From Deltaproteobacteria bacterium (GTDB lineage: Bacteria; Desulfobacterota; Desulfobacteria; Desulfobacterales; Desulfosarcinaceae), in contig JAKALP010000010.1 of assembly GCA_021824175.1 (NCBI GenBank), positions 124,001 to 188,000 on the forward strand: 64,000 nt of DNA, read 5' to 3'. The notes under the pieces were generated by a model. It was not told the origin of the DNA. It saw only the letters and a list, made by a program, of their open reading frames with translations, and made no database searches. Within the stretch, counting starts at the first letter, position 1. Every line of letters starts with the position of its first letter. A program made the position numbers and the translations under genes. Positions 53,780-64,000 of this stretch are shown here, one piece after another.

Positions 53780-53889
53780 AATGCTGCTGGTTTTGCTTTT
53801 CCGGCAAACAAGCTGAGAAAAAGAGAGGGTTCTTTACTTCAGGCGACACCAAAAAGATGAAATCATCTTCTGATCTTCCAAAACCCTAA

Positions 53890-54144
53890 TCATACCGTCA
53901 CGGTGAGCTTTACGCCCAGTCCGTGCAGAACCTTGATTATAGTATCATATCGAGGTTTTGCGCCCGGCGTTAGCGCCTTATATAGACTCTCGCGGCCCAA
54001 GCCCGCGCTTTTGGCAATGGCTGCCATGCCGCGAGCTTTGGCGACATCGGATACGGCCGCTAAAAACACATCCGGATTTTCGTTTTCCAGCGCCGCGGTA
54101 AGATATTCGGCGATCCACCCCATTAAAGATTTGAAGCGTAACAT
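53890..54144 (-). CDS. HigA-like addiction-module antidote protein, apparently without toxin
   Basis: The 84-residue product matches the putative antidote family with a Cro/CI-type helix-turn-helix. DVFLAAVSDVAKARGMAAIAK precedes SAGLGRESLYKALTP and YDTIIKVLHGLGVKLTV ends it. Normally a RelE/HigB-like toxin gene lies just upstream, but here only its own promoter and a 22-bp palindrome are found there. Strong AGGAGGAAGG precedes the ATG. It may be an orphan antitoxin that represses itself. Confidence 0.85.
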   Translation of the reverse strand: MLRFKSLMGWIAEYLTAALENENPDVFLAAVSDVAKARGMAAIAKSAGLGRESLYKALTPGAKPRYDTIIKVLHGLGVKLTVTV

Positions 54145-54185
54145 GGCCTTCCTCCTCCTGCGCTGATTTCCCCAATAGGCGCGCA

Positions 54186-54237
54186 AAAATAGAATGCATT
54201 CTATTTTGGATTACGGCGGAGCCAAAGGAGTTGTCAA
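54186..54237 (-). promoter_or_regulatory. Promoter and 22-bp palindromic operator of the antitoxin gene
   Basis: On the minus strand TTGACA (54237-54232), an 18-base spacer and TAATCC (54213-54208) are followed immediately by the perfect palindrome AAAATAGAATGCATTCTATTTT split across 54186-54207. The palindrome covers the expected transcription start, which suits autorepression by the antitoxin. Confidence 0.72.
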
Positions 54238-54329
54238 TAATAATTTAGGATGCTGGATCTGAAGGAAAACCTGTTCAATCTGGCGCTGGAAGAAAACGGA
54301 TAGGTGTTGACCGAGGGCTGCACCGGGTT

Positions 54330-54612
54330 GGCTGCGGCGGGGTCTTCAATTGTCTGCCCGTGCTCCTCGATGGAGAAGTTCATGCCTGCCGTCGCTTTTC
54401 TTCCCTGCTCGGCAACATTGCAAAAGCAATCGTTAGAGGAGATCGACTTCTCCGGACTTGCCTATCGTTAGCACCGCGGCCTGCGGGCCTGCAACAGCTG
54501 CCCATTGAAACACGCCTGCGGTGGCTGCATGGCCGCTTCCGGCCGGCACGCAGGCAATGCTGTGCGGACCTATTTTTTGCTGGAAACACTAGTCCGCGAA
54601 TGTTGCCCATGA
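54330..54612 (+). pseudogene. Remnant of a radical SAM protein (SPASM C-terminal part)
   Basis: In one frame the DNA reads GCGGVFNCLPVLLDGEVHACRR then FSSLLGNIAK. After a frameshift near 54422 it continues QSLEEIDFSGLAYR, a TAG, then LRACNSCPLKHACGGC. The pattern (dGEVxACRR, GNI, SLeEI, CxxCxxxxxCGGC) is that of the SPASM/Twitch Fe-S domain of radical SAM peptide-modifying enzymes. The N-terminal radical SAM core is not found nearby. At least one frameshift and one stop make it a pseudogene. Confidence 0.6.
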
Positions 54613-54629
54613 AATCATTCCAAGCCATC

Positions 54630-55004
54630 TCAAAGGCTTTTCCCCGAAAGTCTTTTATTGACGTCGGAGAAGCGTTTGGACAGAGTGCGGGATACGGAAA
54701 TGGCAAAGTTCGGATTGCTTTTGATCATCTCCGCGAAATTGTTTTGGTTGATAACGCGCACCATACAGGCTTCGGCCGCCTCCACCGTGGCGTTTCTGGG
54801 TTCCCCCGTGATGAAGAGTTTGAAAAATCCGTCAGCGATGTAGACAAAAGCCGGCTCGTCGGTTATCGCCAGAAGATTACTTCCTTTCGGGACCTTCCGC
54901 TCTTCTCCGATGCTTTTGATAGGATCGTAGATCGCCTTGGATAATTGCTTGTAATGAGCATACATCTTGTCCAGATATTCAGGGATTTCAATCATTGCAA
55001 GCAT
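54630..55004 (-). CDS. Small cyclic-nucleotide-binding-fold protein without DNA-binding domain
   Basis: The 124-residue product resembles a truncated Crp/Fnr sensor domain. VPKGSNLLAITDEPAFVYIADG recalls the cNMP beta-roll and the C-terminal helix (SVSRTLSKRFSDVNKRL) recalls the dimer helix. No helix-turn-helix follows. Ligand-binding Arg/Glu of true cAMP sites is not evident. GAGGAGG precedes the ATG (a TTG sits just before it). It is a possible stand-alone ligand or redox sensor; its stop is shared with a repeated AAGCCATCTCAA motif. Confidence 0.6.
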   Translation of the reverse strand: MLAMIEIPEYLDKMYAHYKQLSKAIYDPIKSIGEERKVPKGSNLLAITDEPAFVYIADGFFKLFITGEPRNATVEAAEACMVRVINQNNFAEMIKSNPNFAISVSRTLSKRFSDVNKRLSGKSL

Positions 55005-55179
55005 CAATTTCCTCCTCAGGCAATGTTCTCGCCTTATTATACCAGGGGATGGACTGGCCCCAAAAGAGCGCTTGCCCGCTCAAGCGCGAATCCAGTCTTA
55101 CCGATTGGCCTCTGGCTGGATGACCATCCCTTGACCTTTGTTATGGTTTCACCTCTATCCCTGTCCATACCGAGGCCGT

Positions 55180-55893
55180 TTACTTCAACGCGTTCTTCAA
55201 TACTTCCAGCAAAGCGGCATGCCCGCCATTGAATACGGCCAGATGACCCCCGGAAAGCGGAATCATTTCGGCTTCCCGACCGGCCTCGCGCAGCACTTCC
55301 ACCGCTCCGCGGCCGCTGCTGAAATTGATCAGCGAATCATCCGTGGCGTGCAGGGCCTTGATCATGGCTACGTCGCCCCCGCCGGGCTTCGGTTTGACCG
55401 TCCCATCCAAATAACCAGAAATGGGAATGATCATGGAGTAAAGTTCCGGATGTATGGCGGCCTGGTAGTAAGCCATGCACCCGCCGCCTGAAAAACCGAG
55501 CAGAATAGGTTTTCGGACCGACCCGTACTTTTTGGAGAGAATTTGGACCATCTCCGCGATGCCTTCGCCATGCAACCTCAGTGGGTCGCCGCCCATGGGC
55601 CAGGCATGGCCGGTAGCATGCGGCAAAGGGGCCTCCATCAGCACAATACGGGCGGGCACGCGAAGATCTTGGAGCAACGTCTTGTAGAAATTGCTCGGGG
55701 TATCCCCGTTGCCGTGCAGGGCGAAGATCAGGGGCGGGTTATCGCAACCGCTCCCAACGGTTTTGATCAGATAGCGGTATTGGAGGCCGCTGCCAGACGT
55801 TTGGAAAACCCTGGGATGATGCATCCACCACAGAAGCAGGGCCACGCCGAGGGTCGCGGCCACGATGATTTTCTTCAATCGGGTGTCTTCCAT
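55180..55893 (-). CDS. Exported alpha/beta-hydrolase (carboxylesterase/dienelactone hydrolase-like)
   Basis: An N-terminal hydrophobic anchor (about residues 8-24) precedes an alpha/beta-hydrolase fold. The nucleophile is in LLGFSGGGCMAYY, the oxyanion region is IFALHGNGDTP, a likely Asp is in LHATDDSL and a likely His in SGGHLAVF. The length of 237 residues matches phospholipase/carboxylesterase-type enzymes. The substrate is unknown. It is last in a leftward run and overlaps the preceding TPR gene by 19 bases. Confidence 0.8.
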   Translation of the reverse strand: MEDTRLKKIIVAATLGVALLLWWMHHPRVFQTSGSGLQYRYLIKTVGSGCDNPPLIFALHGNGDTPSNFYKTLLQDLRVPARIVLMEAPLPHATGHAWPMGGDPLRLHGEGIAEMVQILSKKYGSVRKPILLGFSGGGCMAYYQAAIHPELYSMIIPISGYLDGTVKPKPGGGDVAMIKALHATDDSLINFSSGRGAVEVLREAGREAEMIPLSGGHLAVFNGGHAALLEVLKNALK

Positions 55894-56474
55894 TTTCCTT
55901 CCCGATCTGGCGGCCGTGCGCCCCTCGCCAATTGCTCTTGAAGAGTTAATGCCCAGCGGTGCACCGCATCATCGTCCTTCGTCGCATCCAAAACCAGCTT
56001 CAGATGGCGGCGGGCCTGGATCGTGTCACCGTAGCCCTCCACAAGAATCTGGGCTTTGAGAAACAGCGCCTCAGCAAAACATGGATCTTTGGCCAATATC
56101 TCCTCCAGCTTCACCATGGCCGCGTCAAATTGGCGGTTGCGTTTCAGCACCCGAACAATGTCCAGCGTGCCCTGAAATTGTTCCCGCAATGTCCAGGTAT
56201 GATTGCTGCCGCGATAGATAATACCTGCGAAATGACCCAGGCGGTCAGTGGAGAATTCCACGATGATGGCCAGGGTCAGGCAGCAGAGCAGCCAGAAGAG
56301 CGCGCCCAGCCATCCCCACCAGTAGATAAATAAAGGCAGGCCCAATAGCCCCCAGCGTAAAAACACAAGTAGAATTCTTAAAAAGAAGGTCCGTTCCGCT
56401 GAATCGATATCTTTCAGAGGCTTTTTCTTCTTGGGCGCTATATTGTCATTATCCCGCCGATCTTCCATCGTCAT
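55875..56474 (-). CDS. Membrane protein with C-terminal TPR-like region
   Basis: A charged N-terminus (about 1-28) is followed by two or three transmembrane helices (about 30-75). A soluble region then carries a TPR-like pair (RVLKRNRQFDAAMVKLEEIL, CFAEALFLKAQILVEGYG). It overlaps the hydrolase gene downstream and starts 3 bases after the small membrane gene upstream, so all are in one operon. The function is unknown. Confidence 0.7.
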   Translation of the reverse strand: MTMEDRRDNDNIAPKKKKPLKDIDSAERTFFLRILLVFLRWGLLGLPLFIYWWGWLGALFWLLCCLTLAIIVEFSTDRLGHFAGIIYRGSNHTWTLREQFQGTLDIVRVLKRNRQFDAAMVKLEEILAKDPCFAEALFLKAQILVEGYGDTIQARRHLKLVLDATKDDDAVHRWALTLQEQLARGARPPDREGKWKTPD

Positions 56475-56477
56475 CCT

Positions 56478-56768
56478 TCAATGGCCGGATTGTTGCTTGG
56501 CCAGCGCCACTGTGAGCGCGATCAAGGCCATCCAGGCCAGAGCGCTGACCAGGCAGCCGGGACTCTCTTTGTCCACCACTGGATGACGGAACCCGCCGAA
56601 TCCGGTGATGCCGCCCACCAGATCCCCGAACCAGATACAGAACAGTACCGGCGCGAGCGCCACCGTAATGGCCAGCAGCGCCTTGACCCCTTCGGTGGAA
56701 TAAGTGGTGATGATGCAAAATAGTGCGAGCAATAAAGAGATGAAGCGATTGATGACGGTTTTGTTCAT
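56478..56768 (-). CDS. Small integral membrane protein of unknown function
   Basis: The 96-residue product has about three transmembrane helices and a central GDLVGGITGFGGFRHP loop. No family is recognised. Its start overlaps the end of the hydrolase gene upstream (56765), and its end abuts the TPR gene, so it belongs to the same leftward operon. Confidence 0.65.
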   Translation of the reverse strand: MNKTVINRFISLLLALFCIITTYSTEGVKALLAITVALAPVLFCIWFGDLVGGITGFGGFRHPVVDKESPGCLVSALAWMALIALTVALAKQQSGH

Positions 56769-57601
56769 AAATGCTCCACTCCCAGACGACGACCCTTTTT
56801 AGCAGCGGCAACCGGAAGATTGCTTTTCAGGAAACGCTTCACGGCCGCGATTACTTCCTCCGGTTTCTCCTTGTGGGGCATATGGCCGCAGTTTGGAAGC
56901 ACCAATAATTCCGAAACACCACCTGCCTTGCCGGCGATGAATTCGGGAAACGCCGTTGAACCATATTCATCCCTGTCCCCGTGAATAGCCAATACCGGGC
57001 AGATAACTTTGCCGATGCTGTCTTCCAGGCTCCAACCAGAGAAGCCCGCCGCAAGCCAGATCTCTGTCCAGGCGCGCAGGACCCATTGGGCTTTCTGGCC
57101 ATGCCACCGTTCCAGCCGCTCAATCTGTTCCGGCAGGTTAAAGGCTTGTTTCGCTTCCATTATTCCCGCTACGGTCAGATCCTCGACAAACGCCTGGGCC
57201 GCCATTGTGATGACAGCCACGCACTGGGCATCGCGGGCGGCAATGTGGATCGCCATTGCGCCGCCGACACTGTGGCCGCATAGAACATATTGGGTGAGAG
57301 ACAACTCTCTTTTTACTACTGGAAAATATTTGATGGCTTCTTCTTCAATGAAGTTAAATCCAGGCAAGTCAAGACGGGCATCGGATTTTCCAAAGCCCAA
57401 CCGATCATAAGCGATCACCCGCCGGGATAGGTTTTGCGCTAAAACCTCCGGAAAATCGCGCCACAATTCTACACACCCCAGTGAATCGTGAAGCAAAACA
57501 ATGGGGACCTCCGATGAACGATTCTCCGGAATCCATGTTTTGGCATAAATCCTACCCTCCAAAGACTTGATTTCACACTCTTGGATTTTCATGCCGCTCA
57601 T
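56765..57601 (-). CDS. Alpha/beta-hydrolase
   Basis: This is a cytoplasmic alpha/beta-hydrolase of 278 residues with the nucleophile elbow LCGHSVGGAMA, an HDSLG oxyanion segment, the acid in IHGDRDEYG and the catalytic His in NCGHMPHKEKPE. It resembles the broad esterase/peroxidase/C-C hydrolase group, with no specific substrate. AAAGGATAAGA precedes the ATG. It heads a leftward run of four tightly packed genes. Confidence 0.85.
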   Translation of the reverse strand: MSGMKIQECEIKSLEGRIYAKTWIPENRSSEVPIVLLHDSLGCVELWRDFPEVLAQNLSRRVIAYDRLGFGKSDARLDLPGFNFIEEEAIKYFPVVKRELSLTQYVLCGHSVGGAMAIHIAARDAQCVAVITMAAQAFVEDLTVAGIMEAKQAFNLPEQIERLERWHGQKAQWVLRAWTEIWLAAGFSGWSLEDSIGKVICPVLAIHGDRDEYGSTAFPEFIAGKAGGVSELLVLPNCGHMPHKEKPEEVIAAVKRFLKSNLPVAAAKKGRRLGVEHL

Positions 57602-58277
57602 TCTTATCCTTTTGATTTACGCTGACCCATGCGGCAGGCAGCGATCCTTTGCTGGTTTGCGCATCGCACGGGTAATTGACCTGATATTATTATCGTCTCC
57701 CCCCAGATTGGATACTCGTGCCCCCCAATGAGCTGTTGAAGCCCTCCGCATGGCCCCGCGACCAGCAACGGGTCGATTATAAAAATATATCGTACCAGGA
57801 ATCTCGCTAGAAGCCAGCACCAAAATTGGTCTTTTGGTTGATGCCTCCTTGCGGTCCGACCGCGCATGGCAAATGTAACTATTTGTCATTAAAACCGCAC
57901 GTTTTGCCCATAGCCACCTGTGGATGACGCCATTTTTATGGCTTGTGGCAAACCACCACACCGGATACCCGTCGCGTGAAAATGGCGGAAAACGCTTTTT
58001 GATACCTGATCTATCCATCCACGTGTTCTCGATTGACAATGATCTGATAAAGATTGTACTGACATGTCAGGTCATAGTTAGGTTTCCGTCTCCATCCGTT
58101 ATCTGATCCACAAAATTGGTTTGTTCTCCGATGACCACCGTCGGGCAAGGGGGAAGGCCCCGTCGGTGAGAGCTTCAAAGGAGCACAATGGCACAGGGGG
58201 ATAAGGCACTGCCCATTGGCGTGTGGGCGTATTTTATCCTCGGGGCTGATGACATGCGGAAAAGGGAGGCTAAAGAG
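57602..58277. other. 676-base region without a convincing gene
   Basis: It lies between divergent genes. A leftward open frame of 140 codons (57617-58039) is present, but its residue make-up does not look like a protein. CTGACATGTCAG at 58059-58070 is a 12-bp palindrome. No terminator or clear promoter was found. Confidence 0.45.
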
Positions 58278-59060
58278 ATGAAAGAGATGAAGATTATCGC
58301 GATGGTGCTATTTCTGTGCTTTATGCTCAGCGGATGCAATTTGTGGTATCGGGACGCCGACGGTGATGGCTTTGGAGACCCTAAAACTTCCATCCGTCAG
58401 ACCGAACAACCAGCCGGGTACGTAGCAGATCACACGGATTGCAATGACCAGGACGCCACCATCCATCCCGGCGCCATCGAGGTCGTGGACTGGCGGGACA
58501 ACCAGTGCCCAGGCGACCCTGGTTATGGAAAAATTGACGAACCGAATATCGAGGACTTCTCCACCTTCGGCGTTTTTCAATATCAGGACTCACCCGCCAC
58601 GGTGGGATTCTGCCCTGTTTTGGACTCGGTTCACACGGCCACAATTTCCAAAAAAGAAGATGGGTATTACGTTGAAATGTCGTTTATCCAGGTGCGCGCG
58701 AATGCGCCCGGCGATTGTCCCGCCTTAGGGGAGCCCATGATCAATGAAGCGCAATTGGTTGCTGGCGCAGATCCTTGCTTCGAGCTGGTGTCGTTGCCGT
58801 CCCGCATGTTTACCAACACGGAAGTAGAAGAGATGGACCATCTTTTTACTACCATCGAAGTTATCGTGACCGATTATGTGACGGCCAATCCCTTTGTGGA
58901 AGGCCTTTGCGTGGATCCCTGCCTGACCATCCAGATCAGTTGGGACGGCTATGATTTTGATCAACAATCTCCCGCCTGCTATCATAAAGGGAAGTATTTC
59001 GAAAAGCTCAGCACCTCTTCACAACAGCAACTCGTGTCGTTCCTGAATAGTCTACGATAA
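58278..59060 (+). CDS. Lipoprotein with a MopE-type metal-binding repeat
   Basis: A signal peptide with lipobox FMLSGC predicts a lipoprotein. Directly after the Cys comes one copy of the MopE-like Asp-rich motif (WYRDADGDGFGDPKTS, then HTDCNDQDATIHPGA and a final Cys), common in cell-surface proteins of deltaproteobacteria and thought to bind metal. The remaining 190 residues, with six further cysteines, match no family I know. A GGGAGG site precedes the ATG; an ATG three codons later is possible. Confidence 0.78.
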   Translation: MKEMKIIAMVLFLCFMLSGCNLWYRDADGDGFGDPKTSIRQTEQPAGYVADHTDCNDQDATIHPGAIEVVDWRDNQCPGDPGYGKIDEPNIEDFSTFGVFQYQDSPATVGFCPVLDSVHTATISKKEDGYYVEMSFIQVRANAPGDCPALGEPMINEAQLVAGADPCFELVSLPSRMFTNTEVEEMDHLFTTIEVIVTDYVTANPFVEGLCVDPCLTIQISWDGYDFDQQSPACYHKGKYFEKLSTSSQQQLVSFLNSLR

Positions 59061-59066
59061 AAAATC

Positions 59067-59098
59067 CCGCGGGACAAAAGCTGGCTTTTGTCCCGCGG
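59067..59098. terminator. 14-bp hairpin downstream of the MopE-type gene
   Basis: CCGCGGGACAAAAG pairs perfectly with CTTTTGTCCCGCGG around a CTGG loop. The adjoining A-run is on the left, so the T-run follows the hairpin on the minus strand; on the plus strand it has no T-run. Confidence 0.6.
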
Positions 59099-59316
59099 AT
59101 GATTCTATTCTTGAACAAGAGTCCTTTTCTGACACGGCTCTTCTTCTTCGAGGCCTTGCCGCTCGCGGATCGCCTGGCCGCCGAAGGCCGGCTGTCACAG
59201 ATCGGACCGGAAGCAATACGTTGCGACGATTCAGCAAATTATCAACGGCACTGAAAGATCATCCATTAAGATCTTTGCGATAGATCGCGCTTCACTACCA
59301 ACCATAGGAGAACATC

Positions 59317-60384
59317 ATGAAAGTACTCGCCCTTAATTCAAGCCCCCGCGCGGAGGGCCAAAGCAAAACCGAGATGATCCTCAAACCGTTTGTGGAAGGG
59401 ATGCGCCAGGCCGGCGCCCAGGTGGAGGTCGTCAATCTGCGGCAGAAGACCATCCGCAACTGCGCCGGCTGTTTTACCTGCTGGACCAAGACGCCCGGCG
59501 TGTGCATCCACAAGGATGACATGACGCGGGAGCTCTATCCCAAGTGGCTGGCGGCGGATATTGCCGTTTATGCGTCGCCCCTGTATCACTACACCATGAC
59601 CGCCTCCATGAAGGCTTTTATCGAAAGAACCTTGCCGGTGCTGGAGCCCTTCTTCGAGCAGCGCGACGGCAAAACATGGCACCCGCTGCGGCACCCCGCG
59701 CCCAAAGCCGTGGTCATGTCCGTGGCCGGTTTTCCGGAAATGAAAGTATTTGACCAGCTCTCCGCCTATGTTCAATTTTTATTCAAGCAAGGCCTGTTGG
59801 CTGAAATCTACCGGCCGGGCGCTGAAAGCCTGGCTCATTTGGCGTCCAGCTCCGTGCGAGAAAAAATTTTGGCGGCCCTGTACCGCGCTGGCGAAGAAAT
59901 CATTCAAACGCAAAAGATCCGGCCGGAAACCCTCAGCCAGATCACCCAGCCCATCGGCATCGAATCCCAGTTCGCCAAACTCGGCAACCTCATGTGGCGC
60001 ACCTGCATCGCCGAATCGGTGACCCCCAAAGAGATGGTGGCCCGCGGTATCGCGCCCCGGCCCGATTCCATCGAAACCTTCATGCTGATCCTGCCCCTGG
60101 GGTTTCAAGCGGCCAAGGCCGGCAACCTCGCGGCAACCCTGCAATTCGACTTTTCGGGCGAAATCGCCGGTTCGTGCCACTTTGTCATCGCCAAGGGCCA
60201 GATGAAGGCCGTGGCCGGCTCCGCGGCGAAGCCGGATCTTACCATCAAAACACCCTTTGCTCTCTGGGCCGACATCATGACCGGCAAGGCCGACGGTCAG
60301 AAGACCTTCATGGAACAAAAATACCAGGCCGCCGGCGACTTCTCCCTGTTGATGAAGTTCGGCGAGCTTTTTGAGAAAGGATAA
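59317..60384 (+). CDS. Fusion of an NADPH-dependent FMN reductase/iron-sulfur flavoprotein domain with an SCP2 domain
   Basis: Residues 1-190 form a flavodoxin-like domain starting VLALNSSPRAEGQSKTEM with NCAGCFTCW, the Cys cluster common in iron-sulfur flavoproteins of anaerobes, and the ASPLYHY flavin loop. The middle is helical. Residues about 275-355 match the SCP2 sterol-carrier fold (DFSGEIAGSCHFVI, KTPFALWADIMTGK). SCP2 binds hydrophobic ligands, so the protein may reduce a lipid-like or quinone substrate. A GGAG site precedes the ATG. It appears to be a single gene. Confidence 0.82.
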   Translation: MKVLALNSSPRAEGQSKTEMILKPFVEGMRQAGAQVEVVNLRQKTIRNCAGCFTCWTKTPGVCIHKDDMTRELYPKWLAADIAVYASPLYHYTMTASMKAFIERTLPVLEPFFEQRDGKTWHPLRHPAPKAVVMSVAGFPEMKVFDQLSAYVQFLFKQGLLAEIYRPGAESLAHLASSSVREKILAALYRAGEEIIQTQKIRPETLSQITQPIGIESQFAKLGNLMWRTCIAESVTPKEMVARGIAPRPDSIETFMLILPLGFQAAKAGNLAATLQFDFSGEIAGSCHFVIAKGQMKAVAGSAAKPDLTIKTPFALWADIMTGKADGQKTFMEQKYQAAGDFSLLMKFGELFEKG

Positions 60385-60458
60385 CGCCGCTGGCTATCAC
60401 AAGCCATCTCAATCAACGGATTTTGATCAAGATTGCGATGGTTGGTAAAGTAACGACA

Positions 60459-60603
60459 TCGTGCGTGAACGAAAAGCCCATATTTTTCCAAGTTCAAGGC
60501 GGAGGCAAAATTTTAACCGGATACGTACACGTAGTATTTCGAGGATTAAAATTTTGCCCCAACGCGGAAATTGGGAAAATAGGGGGTTTTCGTTCACGCA
60601 CGA
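60459..60603. repeat. 145-bp inverted-repeat element (MITE-like)
   Basis: TCGTGCGTGAACGAAAA (60459-60475) is the exact complement of TTTTCGTTCACGCACGA (60587-60603). An inner perfect pair GGCAAAATTTTAA/TTAAAATTTTGCC makes the whole fold into one long hairpin. No gene is inside and no clear target duplication is visible. It lies between the FMN reductase gene and the HesB selenoprotein gene. Confidence 0.72.
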
Positions 60604-60604
60604 C

Positions 60605-60894
60605 CTAACACGGCTCGGAGGCCGGCGAACAGATCACAAAGCCTTCACCATACCAGGAATCTTTGTAATCGATCGCGGTTTGATGGAGAAGCTCTTCTTC
60701 TCGCCGGTCATACACAAAGTCGATGCCGTTTAAGTGCACGGTTTCATCTCCGGCCCTTGGTTCATCCAGAACCATTGCCAAACGCGGCCCGACTCAGCCG
60801 TAACCCTGCTGCATCAGGCGAATCGCCTTGGTGGAATACTCCTTGAGCACTTTGAGAAGTTCAGTTCTGGCGGTTTTCGTCATGGTAATTTCAA

Positions 60895-60898
<4 letters not shown>
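60605..60898 (-). CDS. HesB/IscA-like selenoprotein (in-frame UGA as selenocysteine)
   Basis: Reading through one TGA (60796-60794) gives a 97-residue HesB-like protein. The context is [18 protein letters not shown], in which U occupies the first metal/cluster Cys position of IscA-type proteins. A shortened C-terminal pair of cysteines follows (ICSPASEPC). Related Sec-containing HesB-like proteins are known in deltaproteobacteria. A hairpin with stem TGGTTC/GAACCA lies about 20 bases after the UGA and fits a bacterial SECIS. The ATG overlaps the uvrA stop (ATGA), so translation is coupled to uvrA. A role in Fe-S handling or redox is inferred. Confidence 0.85.
60750..60796 (-). promoter_or_regulatory. 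Candidate SECIS element
   Basis: The region directly after the UGA codon folds as TGGTTC-TGGAT-GAACCA (60774-60758) with an outer GGCC/GGCC pairing. Distance and position suit recognition by SelB. Confidence 0.6.

Positions 60899-64000
<3,102 letters not shown>

Noticed and set aside
57617-58039. Leftward 140-codon frame in the intergenic region
   Set aside because: Trp/Arg/His-rich without family similarity or start context; probably chance.
58059-58070. CTGACATGTCAG palindrome
   Set aside because: Only 12 bp, isolated, and not well placed to either neighbouring start; chance cannot be excluded.

Overview
The window looks like part of a Desulfobacterota (deltaproteobacterial, sulfate-reducer-like) chromosome near its replication origin. 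It carries rpmH-rnpA-yidD-yidC-khpB(jag)-mnmE, followed within 20 bases of mnmE by a perfect 16-bp parS palindrome. A hdrCB pair, a HesB-like protein with an in-frame UGA read as selenocysteine, and a tandem double-length UvrA also fit that group. The taxonomic call is inference; no rRNA or tRNA gene was seen.

Layout. 0-9 kb: the end of an unknown gene, rng, the origin-linked block, parS, a YkgJ-type Cys-cluster protein and a PrmA-like methyltransferase. 9-19.5 kb: a rubredoxin-like/DUF2231 membrane protein, pepD, a GXWXG/DUF4334 lipoprotein, a large hybrid histidine kinase, a GH17-GT2 beta-glucan synthase of NdvB type and an outer-membrane barrel. 19.6-26.4 kb: a possible natural-product locus (FMO-like flavoprotein, MetE-core methyltransferase, and a PKS ordered AT-ACP-like-KS-ACP-ACP), with an isolated phage-type endolysin inside it. 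26.5-33.2 kb: a leftward xylan-degradation cluster (GH62, GH10, GH43, GH30 and a PETase/cutinase-like esterase); four of the proteins carry Cys-polySer-Cys cassettes and four are predicted lipoproteins. 33.2-43.2 kb: a patchy, partly AT-rich island with a membrane LonB-type protease and an unknown partner, a decayed AAA/DUF4143 ATPase, small unknown genes, a CI-like repressor and a response regulator/histidine kinase pair.

43-64 kb: hdrCB, a NERD-like membrane protein that lacks its catalytic motif, a cold-shock gene, an FG-GAP protein, a four-helix-bundle gene enclosed by 19-bp inverted repeats, gatB, DUF2065-queA, an AlkB-type alkane hydroxylase, a DODA dioxygenase, an orphan HigA-like antitoxin with a palindromic operator, a radical-SAM/SPASM pseudogene, a leftward four-gene run containing two alpha/beta hydrolases, a MopE-type lipoprotein, a flavodoxin-SCP2 fusion, a 145-bp inverted-repeat element, and the coupled uvrA-hesB(Sec) pair that runs off the right edge.

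The strongest non-routine items are the HesB selenoprotein (split by its UGA, so missed by simple ORF calling), the parS site, the LonB plus partner pair, the polySer xylanase cluster with its PETase-like member, the unusual PKS, the repeat-bounded four-helix-bundle gene, and two pseudogenes that become legible only when stops and frameshifts are bridged.
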